A DNA stretch of 64,000 nt from Bradysia coprophila (taxonomy: Eukaryota; Arthropoda; Insecta; Diptera; Sciaridae), in contig NC_050738.1 in NCBI RefSeq assembly GCF_014529535.1, positions 3,790,588 through 3,854,587 on the forward strand. The letters run 5' to 3'. The notes below the pieces were generated by a model that was not told the origin of the DNA, did not search any database, and saw only the letters and a list, made by a program, of their open reading frames with translations. The translations under genes and the position numbers were made by a program. Shown here piece by piece: positions 1 to 12,265 of the stretch; position 1 is the stretch's first letter; each line of letters opens with the position of its first letter.

Positions 1-235
1 TAGTTTCTTTATCCCGGTCATAGCTCAAGCGAACATTGAGGACGTCCACACGAAGACATGTTGATGTTATAGAAAAAGGGGGGACAGTGGGAAAAGGAAG
101 AAAAATGACTGTTCAACGTTTAACAAGATTTCAAACCGTCTTACCGAAAAGTTAATTCTTTGTTCAGAGAGATTACTTCTCAATGTTAACATAGCTACGT
201 GCGGACAAAATATTGCCACCGATAGTTATGATGAC

Positions 236-402
236 CAACGCACTACAAGAACAGGCAAAGGAACTTCTTATTTTGCATGGAACGTCCGTTACGCAGCGTT
301 AGTATAAAAAAAAAACTGAAGTTATTTGAGACTCTTGGACTACTGCGTCGTAGAGGCCCCTTTTTCAATTCTGTTCTTTTTGTTGTTCTTGGGAGTGCGT
401 TG
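236..402. mobile_element. short TIR element, family B copy 1
   Basis: A 167-bp segment starts CAACGCACTACAAGAACAG and ends with the approximate reverse complement (GTTCTTGGGAGTGCGTTG). A second copy with the same ends and the same inner 'cgtaacgcag ... actgcgtcgt.gaggcc' core is at 40055-40248. Both copies are flanked by TATGA-like direct sequence, which may be a target duplication or part of the element. It has no coding capacity, so it is a MITE-like non-autonomous DNA element. The transposase superfamily is not assignable by eye. Confidence 0.6.
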
Positions 403-1410
403 TTATGACCGAGTAGAAAAAACTCAAGAATATGCGAAGCAGTTCCAGGGCCATGCAGGCTAGCAAAGTTCGTCTGGCGTTATGTGGGGAAAATTTGTAA
501 AAAGCTCTTCATTGCCCACACTCAAAGCAAAGTTGACGTTTTCGTGTTAGTGGTGTGTGTGATATAATTTTTCAATGAATTTCGGTAGTCTACCTCGCCT
601 CGAGTGACCTTGGGGTCAGTTCGGGCCTGAATAGTTCTAACGTCTTCAGTCTAAGCTATTGATCTAATAATCCAAGATTATTGATTTTTTTGATAGGGAC
701 GACATAGTGCATTGTGAATGGAACATTTCGTCGAGAGACTGAGCAATGTAGAAAATACTTTTAAAGCATCCATCAGAGCGGCATGTGATTTTTCTTGCGA
801 AAAGAGTGAATAAATGAGCGATTTTTCCGAAAATAGTTGGTAAATTCACTATTATTTTGAATTAAAAAGTAACTGAAAAGTGACTAAAAACGAGTGACTG
901 TAGTATAAAAACAGTAATATCACTCACACCTATCAGTCACCCTACGGTCTCGAGTCAAAATCTACACATTTAGTGCATAAAAACCCGTTTACCACTCGGT
1001 TTCATTTATTATTGGTCACTGGCTTCAAACCTCTAAAGAAAGTGTCTGATTTCAATCTTTTTCATTTTTATATCATACTATGAACTAGGTCCCACCTTTT
1101 TGGGCGGGTCGGGTCCCTTGACTGATAATTTTCCCAAAATAATGTTGTCTTTTGCTGGTTGGTAATGTTGGTAAACTTCATAGTCAATCAGATTAGACTT
1201 TTATAGATATCTTAATTTATTTTCATTGATTTTTTCATCTGGTTAAGAATGGACAATTTCTGTAGTCCAAGCAAATGACAATATTTTGACCTTAAACAAT
1301 TTGTTTGAACCATCACATCATACTTAGGATCTAAAAAATCTCAAATTACTCATAAATTTATTTCTTTTGTAATAAGCAAAATATCACGACTCGCTGTCTA
1401 ATTTTGCAAT

Positions 1411-1890
1411 AAATAACCGCAACTCGTGTGAATTACAACCCTCGCTTCGCTCGGGCTGCAAACTTCACACTCGTCTGAGTTGTCTAATGTTCGATTTGCT
1501 TTGGCCGCAAACTTCTCGCTCGTCCGAGCTGTCTAACAATACGATACCACAACTAGTGTGAATTACGACCCTCTCTTCGCTCGGGCCGCTAACATCACAC
1601 TCGTCAGAGTTGTCTAATATTACATTTGCTCTGATCGCAAACTTGCTCGTCCGAGCTGTCTAATGTGACAATCAGATACCGCGACTCGTGTGAATTACGA
1701 CCCTCGCTTCGCTCGGGCTGCAAACATCACACTCGTCAGAGTTGTTTAATATTAGGTTTGTTCTGATCCCAAACTTGCTCGTCCGAGTTGTCTAATGTGA
1801 CAATAAGATACCGCGACTCGTGTGAATTACGACCCTCGCTTCGATCGGGCCGCAAACATCACACTCGTCGGAGTTGTCTAATGTTAGATT
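1411..1890. repeat. tandem repeat, ~130-132 bp period, 4 units
   Basis: Units start at about 1421, 1551, 1683 and 1815, each with 'actcgtgtgaattac' followed by 'accctcgcttcgctcggg', then 'aacatcacactcgtc' and 'gagttgtctaat'. Each unit carries a near-palindrome (CCCTCGCTTCGCTCGGG), and the opening 'actcgtgtg' is mirrored by a later 'cacactcgt', so each unit can fold back on itself. Units differ at several positions, which indicates an old or homogenising array. Confidence 0.75.
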
Positions 1891-2948
1891 TGCTTGACTT
1901 TTTTCATTTTTCATTTTGGGTGCCGCTTGTTAATTATCAAATATAAAATTTCAATTGTCAATTATCAAATACCAATTATCGAATATCATTTATAATGTTC
2001 ATTTAATACATTGCATTTCTACTTTCTGGGACAACTTCCGAAGCGGTGATCCCATATAGCTCATCGTCGAACTTTACCTTACAAATGTCAAATGTATAAT
2101 TTTAAGAACCTAAATTGTTCACTATTTTCTGCCAGTCAAGGGAATAACACATTAGATTATCAACAGTGAAGGGAATTATCAATTATATCAAGTGGTGTAT
2201 TATCAATTATCAACAGAGTAAAATCCTGTTTTTCTGGAATAATTTCCAGGGCTTTATCCCGACATGGCTCATCTTCGAACTTAACCTCAGGAATTTCATT
2301 CCTCGTCGATTTAAAAAAAAAATATCAAAATCGGTTATGAATTACTCAAGTTATCGTGATGACAAAGAAAAATAGGTTACAAACAATTACGTTTTTGATA
2401 ACATTTCATACATTGTGTGGTAACAAACATTTTAGGGTATTTTCTGGCGTAAGACCATTGACTTTCAGTCAAGGGAATTAGTAGATTACTGTACCAGGGA
2501 TTACTGTATTCGAGGGCTTCAGCCTGAGGGAAAGGCCACATTACCTCCCTAGGAAAGTAAATGTTATGTATGTAAATTTTCGCAATTTCGACTGAATAAA
2601 AAGATGGCGCGCTGCACGCATGTTGAAGAAGGTTTCTGACTTTGAATAAAAAATTAATTATGCAAAATTTCCATTCATAATAAAATGCAAAAATACTTCA
2701 AATAACGTTCGGCATCGAAATAAAATATAAAAATGTTTTGTTTGGAACTTAATTACCAAAGATATTCGAAAAAATATTTTGGCTCGTGAATGAATAATTT
2801 TGTATCGCTGATTCAACATGGCTGAAATGAAGTGAGGCCGCTGAAATTACACTAACACAACTACAAATTTTGTTTTCATGCTTCGGGGCCGAAAATGAGA
2901 ACAATTTTTCGAATTTTCTCGGGTTTCCGGCCCTCTGCATGAAAACTC

Positions 2949-3067
2949 ACATGTGCACCTGTTTGGGACGGTTGATTTAAGGCACTTTCGCTTGTAGACC
3001 TCACTTCGTTCGGCCTACAATCCGCGAAATTGCGTAAAATCAATCGCCCAAAACAGGTACACAAATG
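2949..3067. repeat. foldback element
   Basis: The left arm begins 'cacatgtgcacctgttt' and the right arm ends 'aacaggtacacaaatg'. Arms of roughly 34 bp pair with a few mismatches. A smaller hairpin around 'cttgtagacc...ggcctacaa' lies inside. It is probably a MITE-like foldback. Confidence 0.5.
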
Positions 3068-3889
3068 ACTAGTGTACGATTGTGTATCATTGTGGCAGGG
3101 CCATCAAACGAACACTACACGAACAAATTCCTTCCTCTAATCTTATGTATTTCAAAAATAAGCTGGTACCCTATATTCAACCGCCAGCGACACCTCACCA
3201 ACGATCAATGACTTATTACATTTGGCTTTATGAAACCAGGCAGGAACAGCTCATTTTGCTGATGTCAGCTGGACCTATCCATAAATTATGAAAATGAATT
3301 CGAATGAACACTGACGTCAGTTCTTAATTTTATTCTATTTTACTAGGAAATGTTTTACCTGCGATCTGCGATCTAAATTTAAACTAAATTTAACTGTATT
3401 CACGTTCAAATGCTGATTAAAAAAAATATTTTACTAAATCAAGTGCTCCTGCCTGGTTTTACTATGCCGTGCATATAATGTTAGCATTTTGATAAAAGCC
3501 AATAAAGTCTAAGGATAAGGATACGCTTACTAAAAATCCTGTCTTATTGTGTATATCGCTACTAAAACTGCACTAGTGAATTGTATGAACCAATGTTTTG
3601 AACTTTGAGTAGATTTTGCGCCGCAGGCGAAATTTTTGATCCTAAAGTTACTGATTGATACTGATTTTGTAACTTCAGTATTAAATGTAATGAAAATTTT
3701 CCTTAAGTTATCCGCTTTCGTCTGAAATAGTTAGAAATAGTGAGAAAAGTGAGGAAATGCGAAAAAAAGTAACTCACTATCACTCCTCTCAAAAATAGTC
3801 TGAAAAGTGAGAATAGTGAGGAGACATGCCGCCCTGACTGATTTTCTTTAGAAATACTTCAAAAATGGTGAAGAAAATCCTATAACTCA

Positions 3890-4180
3890 TAGTTGCTTAG
3901 TGCATCTCATATTGGCAATGTTCGACTGGTAACAGAGGGACTAACATCCACGACAATTATTTCTCAGAAAACATTTGTAAATCCGTTATCGGAGGAATCA
4001 CTCACAAAATGGCAGACTTTAGGGCACGATTCCTTTGCATCCTGCTATACATACCATCGCCTATTAAATCAAGACTCAAAACAAAAAATTCTTTTTCATA
4101 AATTACGAGACCGATTAGGTAAGATGAATGGCAATCCCTTCAAAAATGACCTACAATTTGACATGATGGTCAATCCTTAA
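3890..4180 (+). other. unrecognised open frame, 95 codons
   Basis: An open frame runs from just after an in-frame TAG at 3890 to the stop at 4178-4180. The start used by a simple caller is TTG, and no ATG lies near the beginning. The conceptual product has mixed composition (for example SLTKWQTLGHDSF and FHKLRDRLGKM) and is not low complexity. A possible splice acceptor (ctcatag) lies immediately upstream, so it could be a terminal exon or a transposon remnant. It runs tail-to-tail with RpS15, about 70 bp from the RpS15 stop. I do not recognise the family, and it may be chance. Confidence 0.2.
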
Positions 4181-4218
4181 TTAATTAAACTCGCCGCAGT
4201 TCAGATTGACTGATGGTT

Positions 4219-4224
4219 TTTATT
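4219..4224 (-). terminator. polyadenylation signal of RpS15
   Basis: AATAAA on the minus strand, 29 nt past the RpS15 stop codon, in the expected position for cleavage and polyadenylation. Confidence 0.7.
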
Positions 4225-4252
4225 TCTGAATATCGGAAATGAGAAGTACATT

Positions 4253-5312
<1,060 letters not shown>

Positions 5313-5337
5313 GTCTGCTTGTTACGACTTGTTACGA

Positions 5338-5350
5338 CAAAAAGAGAGAT
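5338..5350 (-). promoter_or_regulatory. putative 5' TOP pyrimidine tract of RpS15
   Basis: The minus strand reads TCTCTCTTTTTGTC shortly upstream of the RpS15 ATG. Ribosomal protein mRNAs of animals normally begin with C followed by a pyrimidine run (the TOP motif, which couples translation to TOR signalling). The exact cap site cannot be seen. Confidence 0.4.
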
Positions 5351-6219
5351 GAACCAGCAAACCACGAAATGAATGAAAATGAACTGAGGGTCGCCGTCCA
5401 TGTCTGGTTGTGAAAAAGTACTAGAATTGATTGGATCGGTTTGGCGGGAACGATTTATACTGTTCAAATTAGACAATAAAAACAATCAACTGTGTAAGAA
5501 CGTAGATAGGGTGGATGTATGTACCCATCCTCGGACGATTAACTTTTCTTTCGACTTCGTTTAAGTACTGTAAAGGTACAAGCTATTATTTTGGATAGTT
5601 TGTATTATCCGAGACACAAATTTAATTAAAATTTATTTACACTAATTTATTTATTTCCGAATTATTTTTAATAACCAATGTCATTCGGCCGATCATGAAA
5701 ATCCAATAGTCGGACACTTTTCTCCGGTGGCCGGACACCTCTATTTCAATGTTCGGACACTAACTGAATCAAACAATTTCACGGGTTTTTCTCAATCAAA
5801 TAAGAAAAGTTCATCATTCAAATACACTAAAAATGAAGTGAAAACCCTAAATTAATAGATAAAACCATTTAAATTACAATTTTTAAAGCATTTTTGAGTC
5901 ACACAATTTTGGTATCATTTTCGGTGTATTTAACGTTAAATTTGACAGTTCATATGTTTTCCATATAGTCCTACTACTGAATCAAATCCAAACATCCAGT
6001 TTTTATCAACCGTACAAATAATTGTTTATAATCGTGTTTGAGTGAGTATAATATTAAATTGAACATTAATTAATCTCAAAAACAATAGCCCTGTGCAATA
6101 TAATTAATTTTTAACTAGAAAAAAGAAGTGTTTCGATCACTTTACAAACTATTCTTCAGATAGAAAATGACACTTTTCTGTATAATTTATGTATTACTTT
6201 CGCTTCAAGCACCAGGTAT

Positions 6220-6410
6220 TTCACGCCGAAGTGACCTAAAAAATTAAAAATGGAACGTGCCAAGGTTTATCTAACGCAGCGTTAAATCGTCAAATTTGGC
6301 GGTGAAATTCATGTTTCGGTTCAATTTTCATTCATTCCTTCACTTAAAATTCAAATTCTGAGTGAGGCACACTTACGGCTTGAATTGTTAGTGAGGTATG
6401 TACTTGCGTT
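6220..6410. repeat. dispersed repeat, family D copy 1
   Basis: It begins near 'ttcacgccgaagtgacc' and ends near 'gcacacttacggcttgaatt'. The inner 'tttcggttca.tttttcat' and 'ttcacttaaaattcaaatt' are shared with 21265-21410, whose ends (CGCCGTGAGTGCG and CACACTTACGGCG) are inverted with respect to each other. A short non-autonomous DNA element is likely. Confidence 0.5.
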
Positions 6411-7136
6411 CAAGAAATGTCTTTTTTTTGATGAGCGGAAAGTAAAATTCTTTTTTTTTTGTCTCGTTCGCTCGTTTGTATTTTTTATTTAATGCCAAAT
6501 ATTTCGTCTGCACATCTCAGACATTATCTATGAGCAGAAATAACAATGGCACATAAGCTTTCATGTATATAGGCTTCCACGGAAAATTTATAGTAAAAAA
6601 GTGGAAAAAGTAACTGAAATAGTTTCGAGAAATAGTTGATTTTCTGATCAAAAAGTTGGTAAAAAGTGAGTTTTTAGAAACTATTATACGCGAAGCCAAA
6701 AGGGAATTTGTAACGTTGAAGAGAAATCGGTAGATAGAATTGATTGAAAAGCAGAACCGCATTTTTGTGTCAATTTCTGTTGAGACTATGACCCGATATA
6801 AATGTGCATTTACTGGTTGGAAGTATTTTCGCTGTGAGAATTTATACTTCCACAATTTATACTTCCACACATATTTGCTCGTAAAAGCCTAGCTCAGGAA
6901 GAACTCCCGAGTGAAAGCAAAAATTCAAAAAACGGCTCAAAAGACAATTCTTTTGAGACCGTGATACTACGTTTTTCGACGTTTTAAGACTGTTGATGGG
7001 TAGTGGAAACCATATTTACGCAGTGGTAACACATTTAACATTACTTTTTACTGAAAAAAGTGCACTTCATAATGTAAATTTTGGGTGAATCAGAGGATGA
7101 ACAAATGAATTGGGAATCAAGGCGTAACAGTCAATG

Positions 7137-7382
7137 CTCAGAAAGAACAGGTTCAGACCCTTATACGAAACACAAAATTTGACAATTTAGGCATGTTTTG
7201 TTAGACACACTCATTAAAGATTGTACGAAAAGAAAACTTGAAGAAAACAAATTGTTTTTATCAAGTTGACATTTCTTACAACCTGTCATGAATGTGTTTA
7301 ACAAAACCTGTCTAAATTGTCAAAATTTGTGTTTCACCGCCTTCCTGATCAACTCAGAAGTGTCTTAACCTGTTCTTTCAGA
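7137..7382. repeat. foldback element with ~90 bp arms
   Basis: The left arm starts 'gaaagaacaggttcagac' and the right arm ends 'gtcttaacctgttctttc'. Inside, 'acacaaaatttgacaattta' on the left faces 'taaattgtcaaaatttgtgt' on the right. The arms are imperfect and the whole is about 245 bp without coding capacity. Confidence 0.6.
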
Positions 7383-7734
7383 ACCTTGGTAATAGTCTGT
7401 GATAAACTTAGAATAATCTCAAATTTTCTGAAATTTTGTCAGAGTTACGACCCCTTATATGAAAAACAATGTGTGTGGCAACCATTTTATTGTTTTGATG
7501 TTCATTAAAAGCTCTGGCTCAACGCTATTATCGATCAAATTTCACAACATTAGTTAGTGCGCCTTCTAATTCGAAATATTCAAAATCTAGTACCGTTCGA
7601 GAAAACGATTCGTAATTTGTGTCACCAAATGTCATCGTGTAATGTTACTGGGGCAGCTGCAGTCAAAATGAAAATATTTTGATTAGAAAATTGTTTTTGT
7701 TATTTTCTGTTAATTTTTAAGCCAAAACTTCAAA

Positions 7735-8958
7735 ATGAATAGCATCGGTTGGGCGATACTATTTAAGACTGGATGTTTCTGTACCCGTGAACAATTAACA
7801 ATAAATGGGGCGAAGTATACGGTTCTAGATAACATTGCTACAGGGTGAGTGCGATCAGATAGAAAATCTGTGTAGCAAAATCACTGTTTTCTATGAGCAA
7901 TTGCGTAGAAACGTCCACCTTCTTTATCAATTCATCACTCGATGATTTTCCATTATTTTGCAGTGGTTTCAGTATGATCGACCTCGTAGAGAACAATACA
8001 ACACGAACAAAATTTGCACTTAAACGAATTACGTGTCACAGTATCGATGACCAGGACATCGCGTTAAAAGAAATCGAACTGATGAGCAGAATCAACAGTG
8101 AAAATGTAATACGAGTCATAGATCATGCGGTAACCGGCCAGGCTGATATAGTCGTCAATGCAACCAGTGAAGTGTACATTGTGTTACCGTACTATAAGAA
8201 CGGTTCCCTGCAAGATCACCTGAACTTTCGGGCCAGAAACAAAGACTGTATGCCAGAAGGTCAAATATTGCAATTATTCCTAGGAATTTGTGAAGGACTG
8301 CGTGCCTTTCACGAAGCTCAACCGGAGCCGTTGGCTCATCGTGATTTAAAGACGGCAAACATTTGTTTGTCCAATGGAATGGAACCGATCATCGTCGATT
8401 TGGGATCGGCTGCAGTAGCTCGAGTACAGATACGCGGCCAGCAAGAGGCTCAAAAATTGAAAGACTTGGCCGAGGAGCGTTGTTCGATTGTTTATAGGGC
8501 GCCGGAATTGTTCAGCGTAGAAAGTTACTGTATGATTGATGAACGAACCGATATTTGGGTAAGTGAAAGCATGAAACATTTGCCAATGTCGAGACGCCTA
8601 ACCAACCAAAACAAATTTTCTTACACAGAGCCTTGGATGTATTTTGTATGCAATGTGTTCGCCAACAGCTAAGTGTCCTTTCGATCCGATTTATGAAAAA
8701 GGTGATTCAGTTGCTTTGGCAGTTTTGAGTGGTAACATTACCTTTTCCGACGACTGGCCTTATTCACAGGTATACACGAACGACATTCGACGAATGAAAT
8801 TCACTTAACCATTTTTGTTACCTCTATCACCTTCCTTGCAGGACATGCAAAATTTGATTACGTTTATGCTTCGCATCAATCCAATGGAACGACCGTTTGT
8901 TTATAGCGTTATTGAGAGGACGAATGATTTGATTGGAAAGCTTGAGAGTCGAATTTAA
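7735..8958 (+). CDS. STK16: serine/threonine-protein kinase 16-like (NAK family)
   Basis: Four exons: 7735-7844, 7964-8558, 8629-8769 and 8842-8958. All introns are GT-AG, giving 321 codons (320 aa), close to vertebrate STK16 (about 305 aa). Kinase landmarks: glycine loop ATGGFSMIDLV (about 35-45), FALK lysine (K57), alpha-C glutamate (about E73), catalytic loop AHRDLKTANICL (D164, N169), and DLG in place of DFG (182-184), as is usual in this family. APE is present as APEL, and DIWSLGC spans the exon 2/3 junction. The NAK-family kinase STK16 is a membrane-anchored kinase of the Golgi/secretory pathway in vertebrates. Oddly, residue 2 is Asn, so the N-terminal myristoylation glycine of vertebrate STK16 is missing, although Cys14 and Cys16 could still be acylated. 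The gene ends tail-to-tail with GPATCH11. Confidence 0.93.
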
Positions 8959-8997
8959 AATAAGATTCATGTTACGCGCCGTGATATGTTGGTAAGA

Positions 8998-9003
8998 AAT
9001 AAA
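8998..9003 (+). terminator. polyadenylation signal of the STK16-like gene
   Basis: AATAAA lies 40 nt downstream of the kinase stop codon. A second AATAAA is at about 9111-9117, close to the end of the convergent GPATCH11 gene. Confidence 0.6.
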
Positions 9004-9123
9004 ACAAATTTTCTAAAAATTACCGGTCTCGGTATGTTCATTGAACGTCTGACGCGCCAGATGAAACAAAATCCGCTAGAGTCAACACTGAAACCATTCC
9101 CATCGGTTCGAATAAATTAATTT

Positions 9124-10115
9124 TTAATGGTCATCTTTAGTCAAGCCCGGACAGCCACTATTCAAATCGTCTATATCCGAGTACTTTGTCCCGCACCAAT
9201 GACAGTACAAGTATGTCGTTCGTACGTAGTTCGTAATCATTTCAAGCTTCTCGGTAAGTTCATACTCGATTTCTTCTTCTCCTTCTTCCTCTTCTTTGTC
9301 ATCGTCTGATTCGTCCTGGTCTTCTGCATCATCCTCTTCCGTTGTCTGTCGATTCGGCCAGAACCATGCCAGAGCGGGCTTTTCGATTTTCTCTTCCAGG
9401 TCCAGTTTTTCGCATGCCCGTTGACATTTCCTAGAAACAAATTCCAATAAATTAGGTCACTCCGACCATTTGGTGTTTGAGCTTCCACTCACCCCAAATC
9501 AGCTTCCATTTGCTTTCCTGTGGAAAAATATTAAATTTTCATCAATTGATCAGCTTGTCTCTCAAAGCGACAACATCCCTAACCTTGTGCTCGTTGAGTC
9601 ATCCGCTTTCTGAACTCATCGGTGGAAATAGCGCCTCCGCTATCGTTTGCCTTCAATCGATTCAGTCGAATCAATTGACGATGTTCTTTCAACTGTTTCA
9701 ACGCAGCATCCCGTCCTAAGCCTCCACGGTCCGTTTTAATGTCAATTCCGATTGGTTCTAAAATACCACCTTTCGACGACTTGCCGATCGCCTCTCCCTC
9801 TTTGTAACCCATTTTCATTAGCATTGCGAATCCTTTGTTTTGTGACGTTATAGCGCTACTCAAGCCTCTGTGACGTTGTTCCTCTTCCAGCACTTTGGCT
9901 GGTTTCATCTTTGCGCGATGGTCCTCGTCGTATTTCGCTTTCTTTGCAGAAACGGCTATTGAATGTTGATCGACTTTAGATTTGTAGAGACCGGGGCGGA
10001 TTTCGTTGGACCTGGTGAAGACTGGTTGGAGTTTAAACTGTTGTGGCAACAGAATGAGGTCTTACTCTTTTGGGAGAAAAGCATCCGACATGTAATCCTC
10101 TTCTTCACTAGACAT
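9124..10115 (-). CDS. GPATCH11: G-patch domain-containing protein 11-like
   Basis: Four exons on the minus strand: 10066-10115, 9584-10011, 9493-9517 (25 nt) and 9124-9430, giving 270 codons (269 aa). The N-terminus MSSEEEDYMSD followed by EIRPGL matches the family start. The G-patch lies at about residues 74-120 (NKGFAMLMKMGYKEGEAIGK, then GGILEPIGIDIK). An acidic stretch (EEDDAEDQDESDDDKEEEEG) precedes a C-terminal Cys cluster (YCHWCGTKYSD...GCPG) like the DUF4187 tail of GPATCH11. G-patch proteins usually stimulate DEAH-box helicases, and vertebrate GPATCH11 has been linked to splicing and is also known as CENP-Y. The first intron is only 54 nt and begins with an in-frame TAA, so reading through it stops after 17 codons; splicing at 10065/10012 restores the conserved sequence. 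It is head-to-head with Cog8. Confidence 0.93.
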
Positions 10116-10420
10116 TATTCCGCATAAAAACTGCTTAACGATGGCAACTCAAGTTGTTTACAAACACCACAAAATGTAAGTTGACTAGAGAGTCGAACGG
10201 GACTAGAGGAAACCTTGGGTGTTACGTAAATTATACTAGATTTTGTTCATCGAAAAAGTCACTTTCCGTTTTACGCATTCATCGGATTCATCAAATGAAC
10301 GACATAAATGAATCGAGAGAAAATGGCGATGAATCGAGCGAAAATGGCGAAAATTACATGTCACTCGTGACGTATACAGGGTTAACCATGTAAACATACG
10401 TTCTGGTACAAAATCACAGG
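10116..10420. promoter_or_regulatory. shared divergent promoter region of GPATCH11 and Cog8
   Basis: Only 305 bp separate the two start codons, which point away from each other, so the genes probably share a bidirectional promoter. A short direct repeat 'gaatcgagngaaaatggcga' occurs twice in tandem at about 10312-10350. No TATA box is obvious. The open frame at 10154-10393 overlaps this region and has no coding signature. Confidence 0.5.
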
Positions 10421-12244
10421 ATGGATTTGGAAGACAGAATTTCTAAACTTATCTTCCCTGACGGGATACCAGACAATTTAAAAAACGAAACCGAACTGTT
10501 CGCCTATCTCGACAAATTGGGCACATACAAAGTCGAACAATTGAAGAAGGAACAAAGTCGACTCAGCGAAGAAAATCGGGCAATCGTCGAACAAACACAG
10601 GATCTAGCTATCGTCAACTACAAAACATTCATCAAAACATCGGAATGCTCGAAACGGATCAGCGACAAGTTCAAAGAAACGGAAGATGGATTGGACAAAC
10701 TGATTGGCATCATGCCGAATGTGACGAAGAAGTGTCAGGACTTCATTGCCACATCCAGTGAAATTAACACGTCACGCAGATTGAACTCGTTAACTCTAAA
10801 ACGGAACGCTCAACTGCTAGAGATTTTGGAACTGCCGCAACTGGTTGACACATGCATCCGAGATGGTAAATATGAGGAAGCATTGGAATTGGCTGCATAC
10901 GTACAGCGATTGGGCGTCAAGCATGGCAATGTTCCCATAATCAATGTGAGTCTCACTGCGATGTGAAATGTTGAACTGTGGGTTTTGATCCAACAACATT
11001 TTCAGAGCATAATCGTGGCGATTGAAGCCTCCTGGCACACAATGTTGAAGCAGTTGCTCGGTCAACTGAAAACCGATCTGCAACTACCGAAATGTTTGCA
11101 GGTCGTGGGCTACATTCGTAGGATGCAAGCATTTTCCACTGCTGAATTGAGAATCGTTTTTCTGAGGGCCCGAGATGATTGGTTCAATCAAACATTGAGC
11201 AACATACCCAACACCGATTGTTCGTTTGCGATGCATTTTTTGTCGTGTGGTTCAGAGAAATTAAATGTCTTGTCTCCACAGCTCACCAGCATCTCATGAA
11301 AACCATCGAACTGACCAGAGTTAATTTGTTCAATATCGTCACGCAGTATAAGGCCACCTTCCCCGATGAGGATACATCGAATTCGAAAAATGAATTAGGC
11401 TCGATGCTCTACAGTTGGCTTCAACGGAAGGTAAGTGAAAACAGTCGACCCTCCCTTGTGGCCAGATTCCTATATTTTCGTCCGCTCGTTCTTTTTGTAG
11501 ATCGAAGACTTCCTACAAACACTGGAATTGGATCTGAAGCACAGCGTCAATTCAATCGATTCCATTCTCGGTCAGTGCATGTACTTCGGTCTGTCGTTCA
11601 GTCGCATTGGTGCCGACTTTCGTAGTCTCATGGTGCCGATATTCGTCAAAGTGATCTTCAATCAGTTCCAGAATGGCATCTACAAGTCGACCAAACAATT
11701 CGAATCGGACATGGAAACGTACACGCTCATCAATAAAGTCATCATCGACAATAACCGCGAAAAATCCGACAGCACCGGCACTGCACCGCCGGATTCTTTG
11801 TTGGACTTTCATCCGTTGGCTGTATATTGTAATGGCATCATAACATGCCTGAATGAATTGCGACACTGTGCACCGATCGCTCTAGCCGAAAATGTGACGC
11901 ATTCCGTTCAAACATCATTGGAATCGATGGGACGGTGCATTTTGAATTTCTATCGTCAGGAACAACAAGCCTTCGCCACAAACGAACGCACGAATTTCAT
12001 AAAATTTTGTTCGTGCTTCGCCTACGATTTGATACCGTATTTGCAACGATGTTTGCACGTTGTTTTTGAACCGGCAACCGTGACTGGATACTTGGGCATA
12101 AATGAAATTGCGCTGCAGAAGGCTGGTATTACGTTCTTGAGAGCGAAACAAATTATGGAACCGATTCAACATTTGTTGCCGGACAAAGTGGAGACAATCA
12201 TGCAGAATAATGAAAAGAAGATTTTGGATGAAGTGAAGGTGTAA
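10421..12244 (+). CDS. COG8: conserved oligomeric Golgi complex subunit 8
   Basis: Four exons: 10421-10945, 11006-11219, 11282-11430 and 11501-12244, giving 544 codons (543 aa), slightly shorter than the human subunit. Family stretches are in order: TQDLAIVNYKTFIKTSECS, NSLTLKRNAQLLEILELPQL, YEEALELAAYVQRL, GYIRRMQAFSTAELRIVFL, TIELTRVNLFNIVTQYKATF, GQCMYFGLSFSRIGADFR, and YDLIPYLQRCLHVVF near the C-terminus. COG8 belongs to lobe B of the COG complex, a cytosolic tether for retrograde vesicles at the Golgi that keeps glycosylation enzymes in place. The intron after exon 2 is 62 nt and uses a weaker donor (GTTCGT); this junction was chosen because it keeps the conserved spacing before KTIELTRV. 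An AATAAA at 12260-12265 follows the stop. Confidence 0.95.
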
Positions 12245-12259
12245 TGGGGGGAAATGTGC

Positions 12260-12265
12260 AATAAA
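12260..12265 (+). terminator. polyadenylation signal of Cog8
   Basis: AATAAA is 16 nt past the Cog8 stop codon. Confidence 0.75.

Larger units (their letters stand above)
1..3300. other. gene-free repeat-rich region
   Basis: I see no supportable gene here. The region holds a short TIR element (236-402), a tandem array (about 1411-1890), AT-rich sequence rich in 'caattatcaa' motifs (1930-2250), a segment at 2510-2565 resembling the foldback near 47.6 kb (it shares 'cgagggcttcagcc'), and a foldback at 2949-3067. The open frames present are short and lack splice context or codon bias. Confidence 0.6.
5351..7734. other. intergenic region with repeats
   Basis: No gene is supported. It contains three spaced CGGACAC motifs (about 5715-5760), a repeat at about 6220-6410 that resembles 21265-21410, poly-T runs near 6430-6460, and a foldback at 7137-7382. 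The open frame at 6517-6870 (minus) has no coding features I can recognise. Confidence 0.5.

Noticed and set aside
1411-1890. CRISPR-like regular array
   Set aside because: The period is about 131 bp, whole units are similar with no unique spacers, and the context is eukaryotic. It is a tandem repeat.
10154-10393. 79-codon open frame between GPATCH11 and Cog8
   Set aside because: It fills the divergent promoter interval, contains a simple repeat and has no recognisable domain.
11552-11866. Antisense open frame inside Cog8
   Set aside because: A shadow of the Cog8 coding exon.
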